From Ruegeria denitrificans (lineage in GTDB: Bacteria > Pseudomonadota > Alphaproteobacteria > Rhodobacterales > Rhodobacteraceae): 56,469 bases of DNA. Within the stretch, counting starts at the first letter, position 1. The number at the start of each line of letters is the position of its first letter. The position numbers were made by a program, and so were the translations under genes. The notes beneath the pieces were generated by a model, which was given only the letters and a program-made list of their open reading frames with translations, was not told the origin of the DNA and made no database searches. The stretch covers positions 1 through 56,469 of the forward strand of contig NZ_CYUD01000020.1 in NCBI RefSeq assembly GCF_001458295.1. The letters run 5' to 3'. Positions 44,095 through 53,281 of the stretch are shown one piece after another.

Positions 44095-45480
44095 TCACCC
44101 AATACCGTTGGCTTCCATTTTCTTTAGTCTTTCGACGATCGCTGTATCGCGGTTTTCGTCGCACCAGTCTTCGTGCTCGAATTGCATCTCCATCACCGCT
44201 TCACCGATCTTCAGCAGGTACGCGCTGTCATCCTGCCCTTGGATAGGGGGCAGATGCAGCACGGTGTCCTGCCCGTAGGTGCGCACTGAATTGGGACCGT
44301 GACGCAGGGGCTGGGGCGGCTCGATCCCGTCGTTTTCCAGATCACGGATCGCTTTGCGTACCCGGCGGCGATACAGCGAGATACCGCGGTCCGTGGGCAT
44401 CAGGTTCTCGCCCTTATGGGTTGATATAGGCCCCATCCCTTCAACAGCTTCGGAATCCGCCGGATAACGCTGTTTCTCTTCCGGCGTGCGATCCAGAACC
44501 TCACCCTGTTCGATCATCTCGTGACCTTCCTTGGTGTTGTATTCATGCGGATCCCAGCGGTCGCCAAAATTTGCCCAAGCGTAGACGATAGTGTTTTCGT
44601 CATCCACCGGCACGACCCAGCGGGTGAAACAGGATCGCCCGAAATAGCGCTGTTCCGTGCCGTCGGCGGCATAAGCCGATCCAGCTTGGGTGAAGTTTGG
44701 CAGGACCAGTTCGTTCGCTCGGACCCAGGCGTTTTCCCCGATACGGCGCGTAGACGTCCCCAGAAAGTGGTTTTCGTATCGCTCATAGAACTTCAACTCG
44801 CCCGAGGCCATCATCCCTTCGGAAAACTGCGGATGGCTGTTTTGGCTGTGCAGAAATGTCGTATGGGTCGGATCCATGATCGCATCCTGCACTTGAATCC
44901 AGTTGCAGATATAAGGTGCTTTGTAAGGAGCGCTGGTCATGCCTTCGTGTTCGAAGGCGTCGTAGATCGGGAAATCGGGCTGCTTTTCGGGAGGGCCCAT
45001 ATAGGCAAAGACCAGGCCGCGATACTCGACGACCGGATAGGCTCCCAGACGTGTGCGTTCCTTGACCATCTCGACCGCGCGGGCGGTCTGATCCTCGGCC
45101 GGGGCCTCAAGAATTTCACCGTCCGGCGCAAACAGCCAGCCATGATAGCAACAACGAATGCCCCGGTCTTCGCATTTACCATATTCCAGGGATGCGCGGC
45201 GATGTGGGCAGTATTTGTGTACCAGGCCGATCTGTTGCTTGTCTTCGCCATAGCGGAAAAGAACCAGTTCTTCGCCCAGGATTGTGATGGCCTTGGGCAG
45301 ATCTCCCAGATCGTTGGTAACATGCACCGGATGCCAGAAGCGGCGAAGATATTCCCCAGCCGGAGTACCCGGACCAACGCGTGCGATTTCCTCGTCGATC
45401 GCGGCCGGATTGGATTGTGAATATCCTTTGAAATTCCCTGCAAAGATTTTGACCTGCGGTTTCACTGCTACGGATGACAT
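44095..45480 (-). CDS. Phthalate-dioxygenase-type Rieske oxygenase
   Basis: The 461-aa oxygenase has Rieske ligands Cys91-x-His93 (CPHRRASLEYG) and Cys110-x2-His113 (CCYHGW) and the iron site VQDAIMDPTHTTFLHSQ. Its length and C-terminal extension fit the phthalate 4,5-dioxygenase oxygenase branch, which acts on small aromatic acids or amines. No reductase is adjacent. It is divergent from the Lrp gene at 45652 across a region rich in a repeated GAAAT-GTAG motif, so that Lrp protein is the likely regulator. Confidence 0.88.
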   Translation of the reverse strand: MSSVAVKPQVKIFAGNFKGYSQSNPAAIDEEIARVGPGTPAGEYLRRFWHPVHVTNDLGDLPKAITILGEELVLFRYGEDKQQIGLVHKYCPHRRASLEYGKCEDRGIRCCYHGWLFAPDGEILEAPAEDQTARAVEMVKERTRLGAYPVVEYRGLVFAYMGPPEKQPDFPIYDAFEHEGMTSAPYKAPYICNWIQVQDAIMDPTHTTFLHSQNSHPQFSEGMMASGELKFYERYENHFLGTSTRRIGENAWVRANELVLPNFTQAGSAYAADGTEQRYFGRSCFTRWVVPVDDENTIVYAWANFGDRWDPHEYNTKEGHEMIEQGEVLDRTPEEKQRYPADSEAVEGMGPISTHKGENLMPTDRGISLYRRRVRKAIRDLENDGIEPPQPLRHGPNSVRTYGQDTVLHLPPIQGQDDSAYLLKIGEAVMEMQFEHEDWCDENRDTAIVERLKKMEANGIG

Positions 45481-45561
45481 GTTTGGCTTCCTCCCGTTTG
45501 GTCAGGCGCTGGAGCTTCCCGGGTCGCAGAATTGCGACTCGGCATAATTCGAACTTTGATT

Positions 45562-45635
45562 GCGAAATAATCTACGTCAACGATAATTTTTGCTGCAATA
45601 ATTACGAAATTCGTAGTAAATTGTGAAATAAGTAG
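45562..45635. promoter_or_regulatory. Repeated GAAAT-GTAG motifs in the divergent promoter
   Basis: Between the Rieske and Lrp starts lie GCGAAATAATCTACG (45562), ACGAAATTCGTAG (45604) and GTGAAATAAGTAG (45623). The second sits in the odd palindrome TACGAA-A-TTCGTA. A fourth copy, GCGAAATTCGTA, lies at 46234 after the Lrp gene. They are plausible Lrp/AsnC binding sites. Confidence 0.5.
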
Positions 45636-45651
45636 AAAAGTGGAGCACCTG

Positions 45652-46185
45652 ATGGCACGGGAAAGTGACAAGAAGCCAAAGTCCGATCAAACCACCAGTA
45701 CTGGTCTTCGACAAAGAGAGGCGGCATCTCTGAATGACCGGCTAAATCAGGATATTGTACGGCAACTTCAAAAAGATGGCCGAACCCCCTTCGCGGAAAT
45801 TGCTCAGAACCTCAACGTGTCCGAAGGTACGATCCGAAACCGGGTCAACGCGATGAAAGCCAGTGGAAGCTTGCGCATTATAGCTGTGACAGATTCCGGT
45901 GCGTCCGAGTACCGGACCGAAGCCATGGTCGGTATTCGTATCGCGGCAGGACATCGACCCGAAGACGTTGCCGCGCGGTTGTCTGCACTGGAAGAAATTG
46001 TCTATGTCGTATGGGTTAGTGGAAACTATGACCTGCTGATCGAGATTGTGGCTGACGATCGGCGTACATTTCTTAGCATGCTGTCCAGGCATATTTATGG
46101 TCAGGAAGATATCGGGTCGGCTGAAGTTATGACTGGATTAATGAACTTCAAAAATCAGTTCCTTCTGAAAAGCAATTGGGGTTGA
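45652..46185 (+). CDS. Lrp/AsnC-family regulator (paralogue 2)
   Basis: The 177-aa protein has the winged helix GRTPFAEIAQNLNVSEGTIR with RNRVNAMKASG, and a RAM domain with AEVMTGLMNFKNQFLLK. It closely parallels the regulator at 27536. The ATG at 45652 lies 6 nt after GGAG and is preferred over GTG at 45640. It is divergent from the phthalate-type Rieske operon. Confidence 0.9.
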   Translation: MARESDKKPKSDQTTSTGLRQREAASLNDRLNQDIVRQLQKDGRTPFAEIAQNLNVSEGTIRNRVNAMKASGSLRIIAVTDSGASEYRTEAMVGIRIAAGHRPEDVAARLSALEEIVYVVWVSGNYDLLIEIVADDRRTFLSMLSRHIYGQEDIGSAEVMTGLMNFKNQFLLKSNWG

Positions 46186-46690
46186 CCGGGCCTTTGGGAA
46201 TACGAGGGCATCATTGCAGTTCAGAATTGAAGTGCGAAATTCGTAATCAGATGAGAGAAGCTTGCGCCAAATTTTTACTTACTTAGCGAAGATGCTGCGC
46301 AAATCAGAATTACGATCCTTTCATGATTGGACAAATCACTCGAATCAGACGCGCCACACTGTCGAAGGTCCTCATGCCGAAAGGAATGGACATGGACCAA
46401 GAAGCCAAGCTGAGCCTACCAGGGCATGTCGCCGAGGTTATCGCCCGTAACGCGGTTCCTGCCGGATCGACACATTCAACACCATGCCGGTCGATATGGA
46501 AGAAGATTGAAGCACTAAGTTGAAATTGCACGACATCGCCGGGATTGCAGACCTGCGAGCCATATAGGCGGTGCAATACGGCGCCCGGCACGGCCTAAGA
46601 ACGCAGATCACTGCGCGTCAGGCGGGCAGACGTATCCAAAGGCGGATCGTTTTGTCTGACCAGTCAATCCAACAGTAAGGAAACCCAAAA
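46186..46690. other. Intergenic region with decayed sequence
   Basis: About 500 bp between the second Lrp gene and the first readable part of ehuB. It includes a further Lrp-type motif at 46234. The start and signal peptide of ehuB are not recognisable; short open stretches (for example 46323-46523) have no family resemblance that I can support. It probably holds the eroded ehuB 5-prime end. Confidence 0.4.
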
Positions 46691-47314
46691 ATGAAATCGA
46701 ACCTGTGGTCACCGACTGGGCCGGACTGATCCCAAGCCGGATGGCTGGACGGGTCGATGTAATTACCAGAGGTATGCATATTCTGGATGAACGTTGCGCC
46801 AATATCGACTTTTCGGAGCCGATCGGTGAGTTTGGCGTCGCCTTCATTGTCCTCGAAGGCAATCCTGAGGGCCTGGATACCTATGATGCCATTCGCGATG
46901 CCGGTGTCACAATGGCCGCCGTTGCGAGCTATGCCAAGGTGGCGCGGGCGCAGGCCGCTAGCATACCGGACGACAAGATCATGCAATTGCCGGGCATCAC
47001 CGAAGTCCCGGCGGCTGTTAAATCCGGACGGGTATCGGCCGGGGTGATTACGTCGCTCGAAGCTCTGGAATTGTCCAAAAAGAACGAAGGCATCGACGCA
47101 ACTGATCAGAACGCCCTGCCCAAGGCAATCTTCAACTGCGTTGGAATTGGCTTCCATCCTGACGATGATGCTTTCCGCGCGGAATTTAACGTAGCCCGAG
47201 CCAAGCGGTTACCCCGGCAGCGATGACATGATGCAGGGCCTGGAAGAATTCGATTACGCAGCCTTCAACATTCCCGATGATACAACTGCCGACTGGGCCT
47301 GCTCTAACAGGTGA
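46691..47314 (+). pseudogene. ehuB: EhuB-like ectoine/amino-acid binding protein remnant
   Basis: The body of an SBP_bac_3 protein of the EhuB type is readable: IEPVVTDWAGLIPSRMAGRV, GMHILDERCANIDFSEPIGE, IPDDKIMQLPGITEVPAAV and FNCVGIGFHPDDDAFR, then after a frameshift FDYAAFNIPDDTTADWACSN before TGA. The N-terminal third and signal peptide are missing. EhuB binds ectoine and 5-hydroxyectoine; ligand residues cannot be judged in the remnant. Confidence 0.8.
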
Positions 47315-47379
47315 CCCCAGACAGCGGTCTAGCTGATTGCGAAACACCGGCGCCTTGTCGGGCAGGGCGTTGGCTTTTG

Positions 47380-47658
47380 TAACTTTCACCCCGTGAATTG
47401 AAACGAAGCGAGCGGCGCTTGCCTTATCTCGAATTCCTCGAGACCTATGGTGGGCGACGGCTGGAAGGGTCGCTGGTCGCGCTGATTTCGGTGACAGACC
47501 TTATGTTTGAGGTTCGCCAGATCAAAAATTCAACCTTCTTGTCGGTTCAGAGTTTCAGCACCGCCCTGATCATCTACTACGTATTCGCCCGGTTCCTAAT
47601 CACACCCTTCATGCGGTATTTCGAGCGGACCATGCCCAACAAGATCGGGAGGGCCTGA
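47380..47658 (+). pseudogene. ehuC: EhuC-like permease C-terminal remnant
   Basis: About 85 codons give the tail of a HisM-type permease: SLVALISVTDLMFEVRQIKN, FLSVQSFSTALIIYYVFARF and the C-terminal ERTMPNKIGRA. The N-terminal two thirds are deleted between this and ehuB. Four base pairs separate it from the next permease gene remnant, as in an intact operon. Confidence 0.72.
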
Positions 47659-47661
47659 CCC

Positions 47662-48219
47662 GTGGAATGGCGTTGGGATTGGACCTGGGAACTGCTGCCG
47701 CGTTTCATTGATGCGACAGGAAAAACACTGCTTGCAGCGGGGTGAGAGTGCGCAATTGCAGTCGTGCTTGGGTTTTTGCTGGTGCTGGCGAACGCACACC
47801 TTAACTGGACCGTGACAATCTGCGTGAAGTGGTCGAGTTTGTCCGCTCTACACCGCTTCTGCTGCAGGTGTTTTTTTCTTCTACGTGGGGCCGCAGTTCG
47901 GTATCAACCTGTCCCCCTGGACATTGGGCTTGATCGCCATAGGCATTCACTATGCCGCCTACCTGTCCCAAGTTTATCGGACGGTATTGAAAGCATGCCA
48001 AAAGGCCAGTGGGAGTCAGTAACGGCTATCAACATGCCGTTTATGCAAACCTATCGCCGTATCACCATACCCCACGAGCTGCCGCCGGCGATTTCAAGCA
48101 TGGGGAATTATCTGGTGGGTACTTTCAGGGACACGCCCATACTGTCCGTGATCGGTGTGGCCAAACTGATGCTCACCGCATACTTGATCACCCTGTTCGA
48201 AAAAATGGGTGCGCCATAA
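47662..48219 (+). pseudogene. ehuD: EhuD-like permease with stop and frameshifts
   Basis: The gene starts with GTG and reads EWRWDWTWELLPRFIDATGK, then an in-frame TGA near 47743, then VVLGFLLVLANAHLNW. Shifted frames give REVVEFVRSTPLLLQVFF, GLIAIGIHYAAYLSQVYRTV and finally SMGNYLVGTFRDTPILSVIG. This is the EhuD/HisQ permease in almost full length, broken by a nonsense codon and at least two frameshifts. Confidence 0.8.
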
Positions 48220-48289
48220 GATAGGAATGAGAAAAATGACCGAAGACATGGGCTAACACCCGTTGCGTCCGGAGGGCAACAGTATCCCG

Positions 48290-49045
48290 ATGGTTCGGTT
48301 TCAGAACATGCGCAAAAGCTATGGCAGTCCGATTGTGCTCGATAATCTGAACGTGGATATCGACGCAGGCGAGACAGTGACAATCATCGGGCCGTCCGGG
48401 TCAGGCAAAACCACAGTCTTACGGATGCTGATGACGCTGGAAGCCATCAATGGCGGAGTCATCTATTTGGACGGCGAACCGTTGACCCATATGGAAAAGG
48501 GTGGCGTCCTGGTGTCGTTAAACCCTGCTGATATCAGAAGAATTCCTAGCTAGAGTGGGACGTGTTTTCAACGCTTTAACTCGTTCCCGCAGATGACGGT
48601 GCTGCAAAATTGCATGGAAGGGCCGGTTCAGGTTCTTAGCTTGCCGAAACAAGAAGCAGAAGAGCAGTCGATGGAGCTGCTGCAGACAGTGGGAATGGCG
48701 CAATAGCGCGATCAACATCCCTCGCGCCTGTCTAGTGGCCAACAGCAACGCGTTGCCATTGCACGTGCTCAGGCCATGCGTCCCAAGGTCATGTTGTTTG
48801 ACGGGGTGACTTCGGCGCTGGATCCCGAGGTGATCGGCGAAGTGACCAACGGTATCCGCAAACTGCTGGATGCGCACAATTTGACGATGTTGATGGTGAC
48901 TCACCAGATGGGATTTGCGAAAGACATCTCCGACCGGGCCTGTTTTTTCCTCAGCGGAGCGATTGTAGAACAGGCATCGCCAAAAGAGTTGTATGAAAAT
49001 CCGCAACGAGAGCGCACGCAACAATTCCTGAACGCGGTTTTGTAA
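48290..49045 (+). pseudogene. ehuA: EhuA-like ABC ATPase with two in-frame stops
   Basis: A single frame of about 250 codons encodes Walker A GPSGSGKTTVLRML, Q-loop FQRFNSFPQMTVLQN, signature [14 protein letters not shown] (Gly to Ser), Walker B VMLFDGVTSALDPE (Glu to Gly) and the H-loop VTHQMGFA. TAG codons at 48551-48553 and 48704-48706 interrupt it. Loss of the catalytic Glu shows relaxed selection beyond the stops. It is the last gene of the decayed ehu set. Confidence 0.85.
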
Positions 49046-49113
49046 TCCAACTGACACAACAGGTTCAGCGATTTTGCGGACTGAAATCGGGGATTCATAT
49101 CCTTTGATCAGGG

Positions 49114-50112
49114 TTAATCCGCCATTTCTAACTCACGCCATCGGTGGCAGCTTACCGCGTGGCCAGCCTCGAAGGTCTCCAGATGCGGCTCTTCGCGCCG
49201 GCACTGGTCGGTGGCAAAGGGACAACGGGTATGAAACTGACAGCCGCTGGGGCGATTGGTAGGCGAAGGAATCTCACCTTCGAGTTTTTGCGCTTTGCCC
49301 CGATCATCCGGGTCCAGAGAGGGGATCGCTGAAAAAAGGGCTTTGGTGTAAGGGTGGCGCGGCGACTGGAACAGTTGGCGCGTCGGAGCACTTTCCATGA
49401 TCTGACCCAGATACATCACGGCGACATGATCGCAGGTGTGGGCGACCACCGACAGATCATGGCTGATAAACAGATAGGTCAGCCCCATCTCATCCTGTAG
49501 TGACTTCAACAGGTTCAGGATGTCGGCCTGAATGGATACATCCAGCGCCGCAACGCTTTCATCTGCCACCACAAACCGGGGTTTGGACACCAGCGCGCGG
49601 GCAATGGAAATACGCTGACGCTGACCGCCGGAGAACGCATGCGGGAACCTGCGCAAATGCTCCAGATTAAGTCGGCACAATCCGGCGATTTCACGCACAC
49701 GCTCGTCCACCTCATCGCGCGAGTTGCACAGACCCATAACTTCAAGCGGTTCAGCAATGATGTCGCGCACTGTCATGCGCGGTGACAGAGCCGCATAAGG
49801 GTCCTGAAATATCAGCTGCGCGCGGCGGCGGTATTCCTTCAGGTCGGCCCCGGCCAGCTTGCCCAGATTATAGTTGACCTCTCCGTCATCATAATGGGCA
49901 GAGCCACTGGTGATTGGTGCCGCATTCAAAAGAGCGCGACCAAAGGTTGTCTTGCCCGAGCCGCTCTCGCCCACGACTCCAAAGAACGAGCCGCGGGGGA
50001 TAGAAAGGGAAACTTCGTTCACTGCCATTAGGGTGCTTTTGTTGAAGATCTTCCCGCCAACAGGAAATCCAACCGACAGGTCTTGGGTTTCGATCAGATT
50101 GTCGTTGCTCAT
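49114..50112 (-). CDS. Oligopeptide-type ABC ATPase (DppF/OppF-like)
   Basis: The 332-aa ATPase has Walker A GESGSGKTTFGRALL, signature FSGGQRQRISIARALV, Walker B FVVADESVAALDVS and the C-terminal oligo_HPY extension with four Cys positions (PSGCQFHTRCPFATDQCRRE). It is the last gene of a five-gene minus-strand operon: binding protein, two permeases, two ATPases. It overlaps the upstream ATPase gene by 4 bp. Confidence 0.92.
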   Translation of the reverse strand: MSNDNLIETQDLSVGFPVGGKIFNKSTLMAVNEVSLSIPRGSFFGVVGESGSGKTTFGRALLNAAPITSGSAHYDDGEVNYNLGKLAGADLKEYRRRAQLIFQDPYAALSPRMTVRDIIAEPLEVMGLCNSRDEVDERVREIAGLCRLNLEHLRRFPHAFSGGQRQRISIARALVSKPRFVVADESVAALDVSIQADILNLLKSLQDEMGLTYLFISHDLSVVAHTCDHVAVMYLGQIMESAPTRQLFQSPRHPYTKALFSAIPSLDPDDRGKAQKLEGEIPSPTNRPSGCQFHTRCPFATDQCRREEPHLETFEAGHAVSCHRWRELEMAD

Positions 50113-51104
50113 GCGGATTGTCCCTGGTCACAAAGGTGGCAGGCTGTGCGATGGTCTTCGCCAGTGTCTGACCAGCCCGGAACGATCGTTTTACAGACAT
50201 CGCCAACGATCTTGCTGCAACGGGTATGGAAAACGCAACCTTCGGGGCGTTCCAGAGGTGATGGAATGTCCCCGGGCACCGGCATCAGCGGCTTGTCCAG
50301 ATCGTCAAGCTGTGGCAACGCGTCGATTAGCCCCTGGGTATATGGGTGATAGGGGTTGCGGATTACTTCGCGGACCGGGCCTTGTTCAATCATCTTGCCC
50401 AGATACATCACCGCCACCTTGTCCGCCGTCTGGGCAACCACGCCAAGGTCGTGGGTGATAAAGATGATTCCCATGCCAAATTCGTCCACCAAATCTTTCA
50501 TCAGGTCGATGACCTGCGCCTGGATCGTCACGTCCAATGCTGTTGTGGGTTCGTCCGCGATCAGCAGTTTCGGTTTGGTCGATAGAGCCATGGCTATCAT
50601 CGCCCGCTGACGCATGCCGCCCGACATTTCGAATGCGTATTGCCCGAACCGGGTGGACGCATCGGAAATACCGACTCGGTCCAGCATTTCGATCGACAGT
50701 TCACGGGCCTGTTTTTTGGACATATCGGTATGAATCAACAGCTGCTCGACCATCTGGCTGCCAATGGTCATCGCAGGTGCAAAACTGGCCATCGGTTCCT
50801 GAAAGATCATGCTGATCGCACCACCGCGCACGACTTCCATATCTCGCGGGCGTTGCAGGGCAAGGACATCCACCGGCCCGCTGTCCAGATGAAGCGTGAT
50901 GCGGCTTTCCGGAGCATAGACTGCATTGCCCGGATTAAGCTTCATCAGCGATTTCGCCGTCACGGATTTGCCCGAGCCGCTTTCACCCACAAGGCCCATG
51001 ACTTCGCCCGGTGCCAGCGAGAATGACACGTTGTCGACTGCGGTGATCAGCCCTTCGTCGGTTTTGAATTGCAGCGTCAGGTTTTCGACGTCGATCAGGC
51101 TCAT
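50109..51104 (-). CDS. Oligopeptide-type ABC ATPase (DppD/OppD-like)
   Basis: The 331-aa ATPase has Walker A GESGSGKSVTAKSLM, Q-loop MIFQEPMASFAP, signature MSGGMRQRAMIAMAL, Walker B LLIADEPTTALDVT and the C-terminal oligo_HPY Cys region (PEGCVFHTRCSKIVGDVC). It pairs with the DppF-like ATPase and is coupled by 4-bp overlaps to genes on both sides. Confidence 0.92.
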   Translation of the reverse strand: MSLIDVENLTLQFKTDEGLITAVDNVSFSLAPGEVMGLVGESGSGKSVTAKSLMKLNPGNAVYAPESRITLHLDSGPVDVLALQRPRDMEVVRGGAISMIFQEPMASFAPAMTIGSQMVEQLLIHTDMSKKQARELSIEMLDRVGISDASTRFGQYAFEMSGGMRQRAMIAMALSTKPKLLIADEPTTALDVTIQAQVIDLMKDLVDEFGMGIIFITHDLGVVAQTADKVAVMYLGKMIEQGPVREVIRNPYHPYTQGLIDALPQLDDLDKPLMPVPGDIPSPLERPEGCVFHTRCSKIVGDVCKTIVPGWSDTGEDHRTACHLCDQGQSA

Positions 51105-52243
51105 TTACGGGTCTCCGAATAGGGATCGGCCGCATCACGCAGCCCGTCGCCCACAAAGACGAAGGCCATGACAAGCGCGATGAAGAAAAGAACCGGGATG
51201 AAATACCAATGATAATTCAGCAAAACATCCGCTTTGGTCACATTCTGCAGCATGACACCCAATGAATTCACCGGGTCCTTGAGGCCCAACCCGATAAAGC
51301 TGAGAGCCGTTTCCGACAGAACCACATAAGGGAATGAGATGACCAGATCGACGATGATATAGCTGGTAAAGCTTGGCAGAAGATGCCGTCTTATGACGTG
51401 ACTGGCGGGTGCGCCGCACAATTGGGCGGCTAAAACGTATTCCTGATTGCGCTCGGTCAGCAGATGGGTCCGCACCCGCCGGGCCAAGGTTGGCCACCCC
51501 ACCAGCCCGAGGATTAGGGTTATAACAAAGAACCGGGTCTCGGCTGACCATTCGGGTGGGATAAATGCGGCAATCGCCATGAAAAGCGGGATGGATGGCA
51601 CAGTTCTGACCGCATCGGTAATCATCTGGATCACGCTGTCTATGGCCCCGCCATAGTAGCCAGCCACCCCACCAATGATCAAAGCCAACACAAACGAGAT
51701 CACCACACCCAACGTCCCCACTTGAAGCGACGTCCAGACCGCGTGCAGCGTGCGTGAGAAGATATCCTTACCCGCACTGTCGGTGCCGAAAAGATGGACG
51801 TAACCCTGATCCATGCCGAACAGGTGGATGTTGCCCGGAATGAACCCGAATAGTTTGTAACTGTCGCCCCGCACGAAGAACTGCATATAGCGGCGCTCAT
51901 CCTCGTTTATCTTTTCGACCCAGCGAAAGTTGGTCGCAATGGACCGTTCGCGGGTAACCGTGTGCAAGAACGGACGAATCGAACAGCCGTTCTTGTCGCA
52001 GAACTTCGGAATCTGAGGTGCCCCGTTCAGATAGTCCTTATCCCGGCCTGCGACAGTTGGATCGTAAGGCGACAGGAACGGCGCAAAAAGGCCCGACAAG
52101 ATAAGCACCACCAATACGGTGGCGGCAATCATCGCGGCGCGTTGTTTTTTGAACCTGGCCCAGATCAGCTGTCTTTGCGACGCCGTGAAATACGCTTCCT
52201 TGGCCTTTTGATCGTCGATTTTCGTGGCGGTTTTTGCAGACAT
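51101..52243 (-). CDS. Oligopeptide-type ABC permease (DppC-like) with large periplasmic insert
   Basis: The 380-aa permease is longer than the usual 280-300 aa DppC. After the first membrane helix (about residues 37-58) it carries about 110 extra periplasmic residues, including CDKNGCSIRP (a Cys-x4-Cys pair) before the usual HLFGTDSAGKDIFSRTL. Five C-terminal helices and the docking loop (QLCGAPASHVIRRHLLPSF) follow. This long form is known for transporters with large family-5 binding proteins, often for oligosaccharides or unusual peptides. Confidence 0.9.
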   Translation of the reverse strand: MSAKTATKIDDQKAKEAYFTASQRQLIWARFKKQRAAMIAATVLVVLILSGLFAPFLSPYDPTVAGRDKDYLNGAPQIPKFCDKNGCSIRPFLHTVTRERSIATNFRWVEKINEDERRYMQFFVRGDSYKLFGFIPGNIHLFGMDQGYVHLFGTDSAGKDIFSRTLHAVWTSLQVGTLGVVISFVLALIIGGVAGYYGGAIDSVIQMITDAVRTVPSIPLFMAIAAFIPPEWSAETRFFVITLILGLVGWPTLARRVRTHLLTERNQEYVLAAQLCGAPASHVIRRHLLPSFTSYIIVDLVISFPYVVLSETALSFIGLGLKDPVNSLGVMLQNVTKADVLLNYHWYFIPVLFFIALVMAFVFVGDGLRDAADPYSETRK

Positions 52244-52248
52244 GGATC

Positions 52249-53253
52249 TTACCTCAGAATGCTTTTGCGCACGCGCGGATCAATCACGGCCAACAGAATA
52301 TCTGTGGCGAAGTTCAGCGTGACGATGGCGGCTGTCAGCAGGAAGATTATGGCGCCAGCCAATTGCTGGTCGTTTGATCGTGCCAAAGCCTCCAGCAGCA
52401 GCGATCCCGCCTCGGTTAGGGTCAGGATCAGGGCGACAATGGGCAGCTCGTTAAAGATGCGGTTCAGGTCAAAGCCCAGTGAATTGACGATTGGTCCAAG
52501 CGCATGACGGGCAGGATAGCGCCACAAAAGGCGGCGGCCATAGATGCCGCGCGCCGCAGCAGCGGTGACATACAGCTTACCGATCTCATCCGACATCAGC
52601 GCGCGGACAGTCTGCAAGGCGAAGGCAGTCGCTGACCAGCCTAGAATGAAAATGGGCAGCCAGGCATGTTTCAGAAGGTCCACGAATTTGGCCCATGACC
52701 AGGGGGCCTCGCGATATTCCGGGCTGAACAGGCCGGTGAGTGTCTCACCGAAATAGATGGTGGAAAACAGCATCACCATCAGCGCCAGCAGAAAGTTGGG
52801 CATGGCCAGACCCAGATAGCTGATCAGGCGCAGCGAATTGTTGAGAACTGCATTCTTGGAAGCAGCCGAGATAATGCCCACAGGCAGCGCGATCATATAC
52901 GCCAGCGTCAACGACCCAAGGCAAATCCAAAGTGAAATCCAGAACTTGTCGCCCAAAAGCTGCGCGATATTTACGCGCAGGATACAGCTTTCGCCGAAAT
53001 CCCCGCGGAACGCGCCGCTTAGCCAGCTGGCCCAGCGTGTCAGGAACGGGCGATCCAGACCCAGGCGGGCCCGTTCTGCCTCGATGTCCGCCAGAGTGAT
53101 GGCCGAACCTTGGGTGTTTTTGTAGGCGAGATAGCGTTCGGCACAATCGCCCGGTACAAGCTCCATCAGCGAAAATACGATGAGTGATACCAATACAAGA
53201 GTGACCACAGCCATCACCGCACGCGTGGCGGCAAAGCGAGCGAATTGGAGCAT
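52249..53253 (-). CDS. Oligopeptide-type ABC permease (DppB-like)
   Basis: The 334-aa permease has the N-terminal helix (RAVMAVVTLVLVSLIVFSLM), a long periplasmic loop with one Cys pair (DCAERYLAY and SCILRVN), and the docking loop TAAAARGIYGRRLLWRYPAR. The ATG at 53253 follows AGGAACAAAGAC; an ATG 21 nt upstream is possible. It is separated from the binding-protein gene by a hairpin and lies 5 bp before the next permease gene. Confidence 0.9.
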   Translation of the reverse strand: MLQFARFAATRAVMAVVTLVLVSLIVFSLMELVPGDCAERYLAYKNTQGSAITLADIEAERARLGLDRPFLTRWASWLSGAFRGDFGESCILRVNIAQLLGDKFWISLWICLGSLTLAYMIALPVGIISAASKNAVLNNSLRLISYLGLAMPNFLLALMVMLFSTIYFGETLTGLFSPEYREAPWSWAKFVDLLKHAWLPIFILGWSATAFALQTVRALMSDEIGKLYVTAAAARGIYGRRLLWRYPARHALGPIVNSLGFDLNRIFNELPIVALILTLTEAGSLLLEALARSNDQQLAGAIIFLLTAAIVTLNFATDILLAVIDPRVRKSILR

Positions 53254-53281
53254 GTCTTTGTTCCTGGCTAGCATTTGGAAC

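Noticed and set aside
21422..48706. In-frame stop codons in fecB, the M24 gene, the TPP gene and ehuA as programmed recoding (selenocysteine, pyrrolysine or readthrough)
   Set aside because: The stops are a mix of TAA, TAG and TGA, fall where Cys, Gln, Trp or other residues are expected, and occur with deletions, frameshifts and lost catalytic residues. Nonsense mutation explains all of them.
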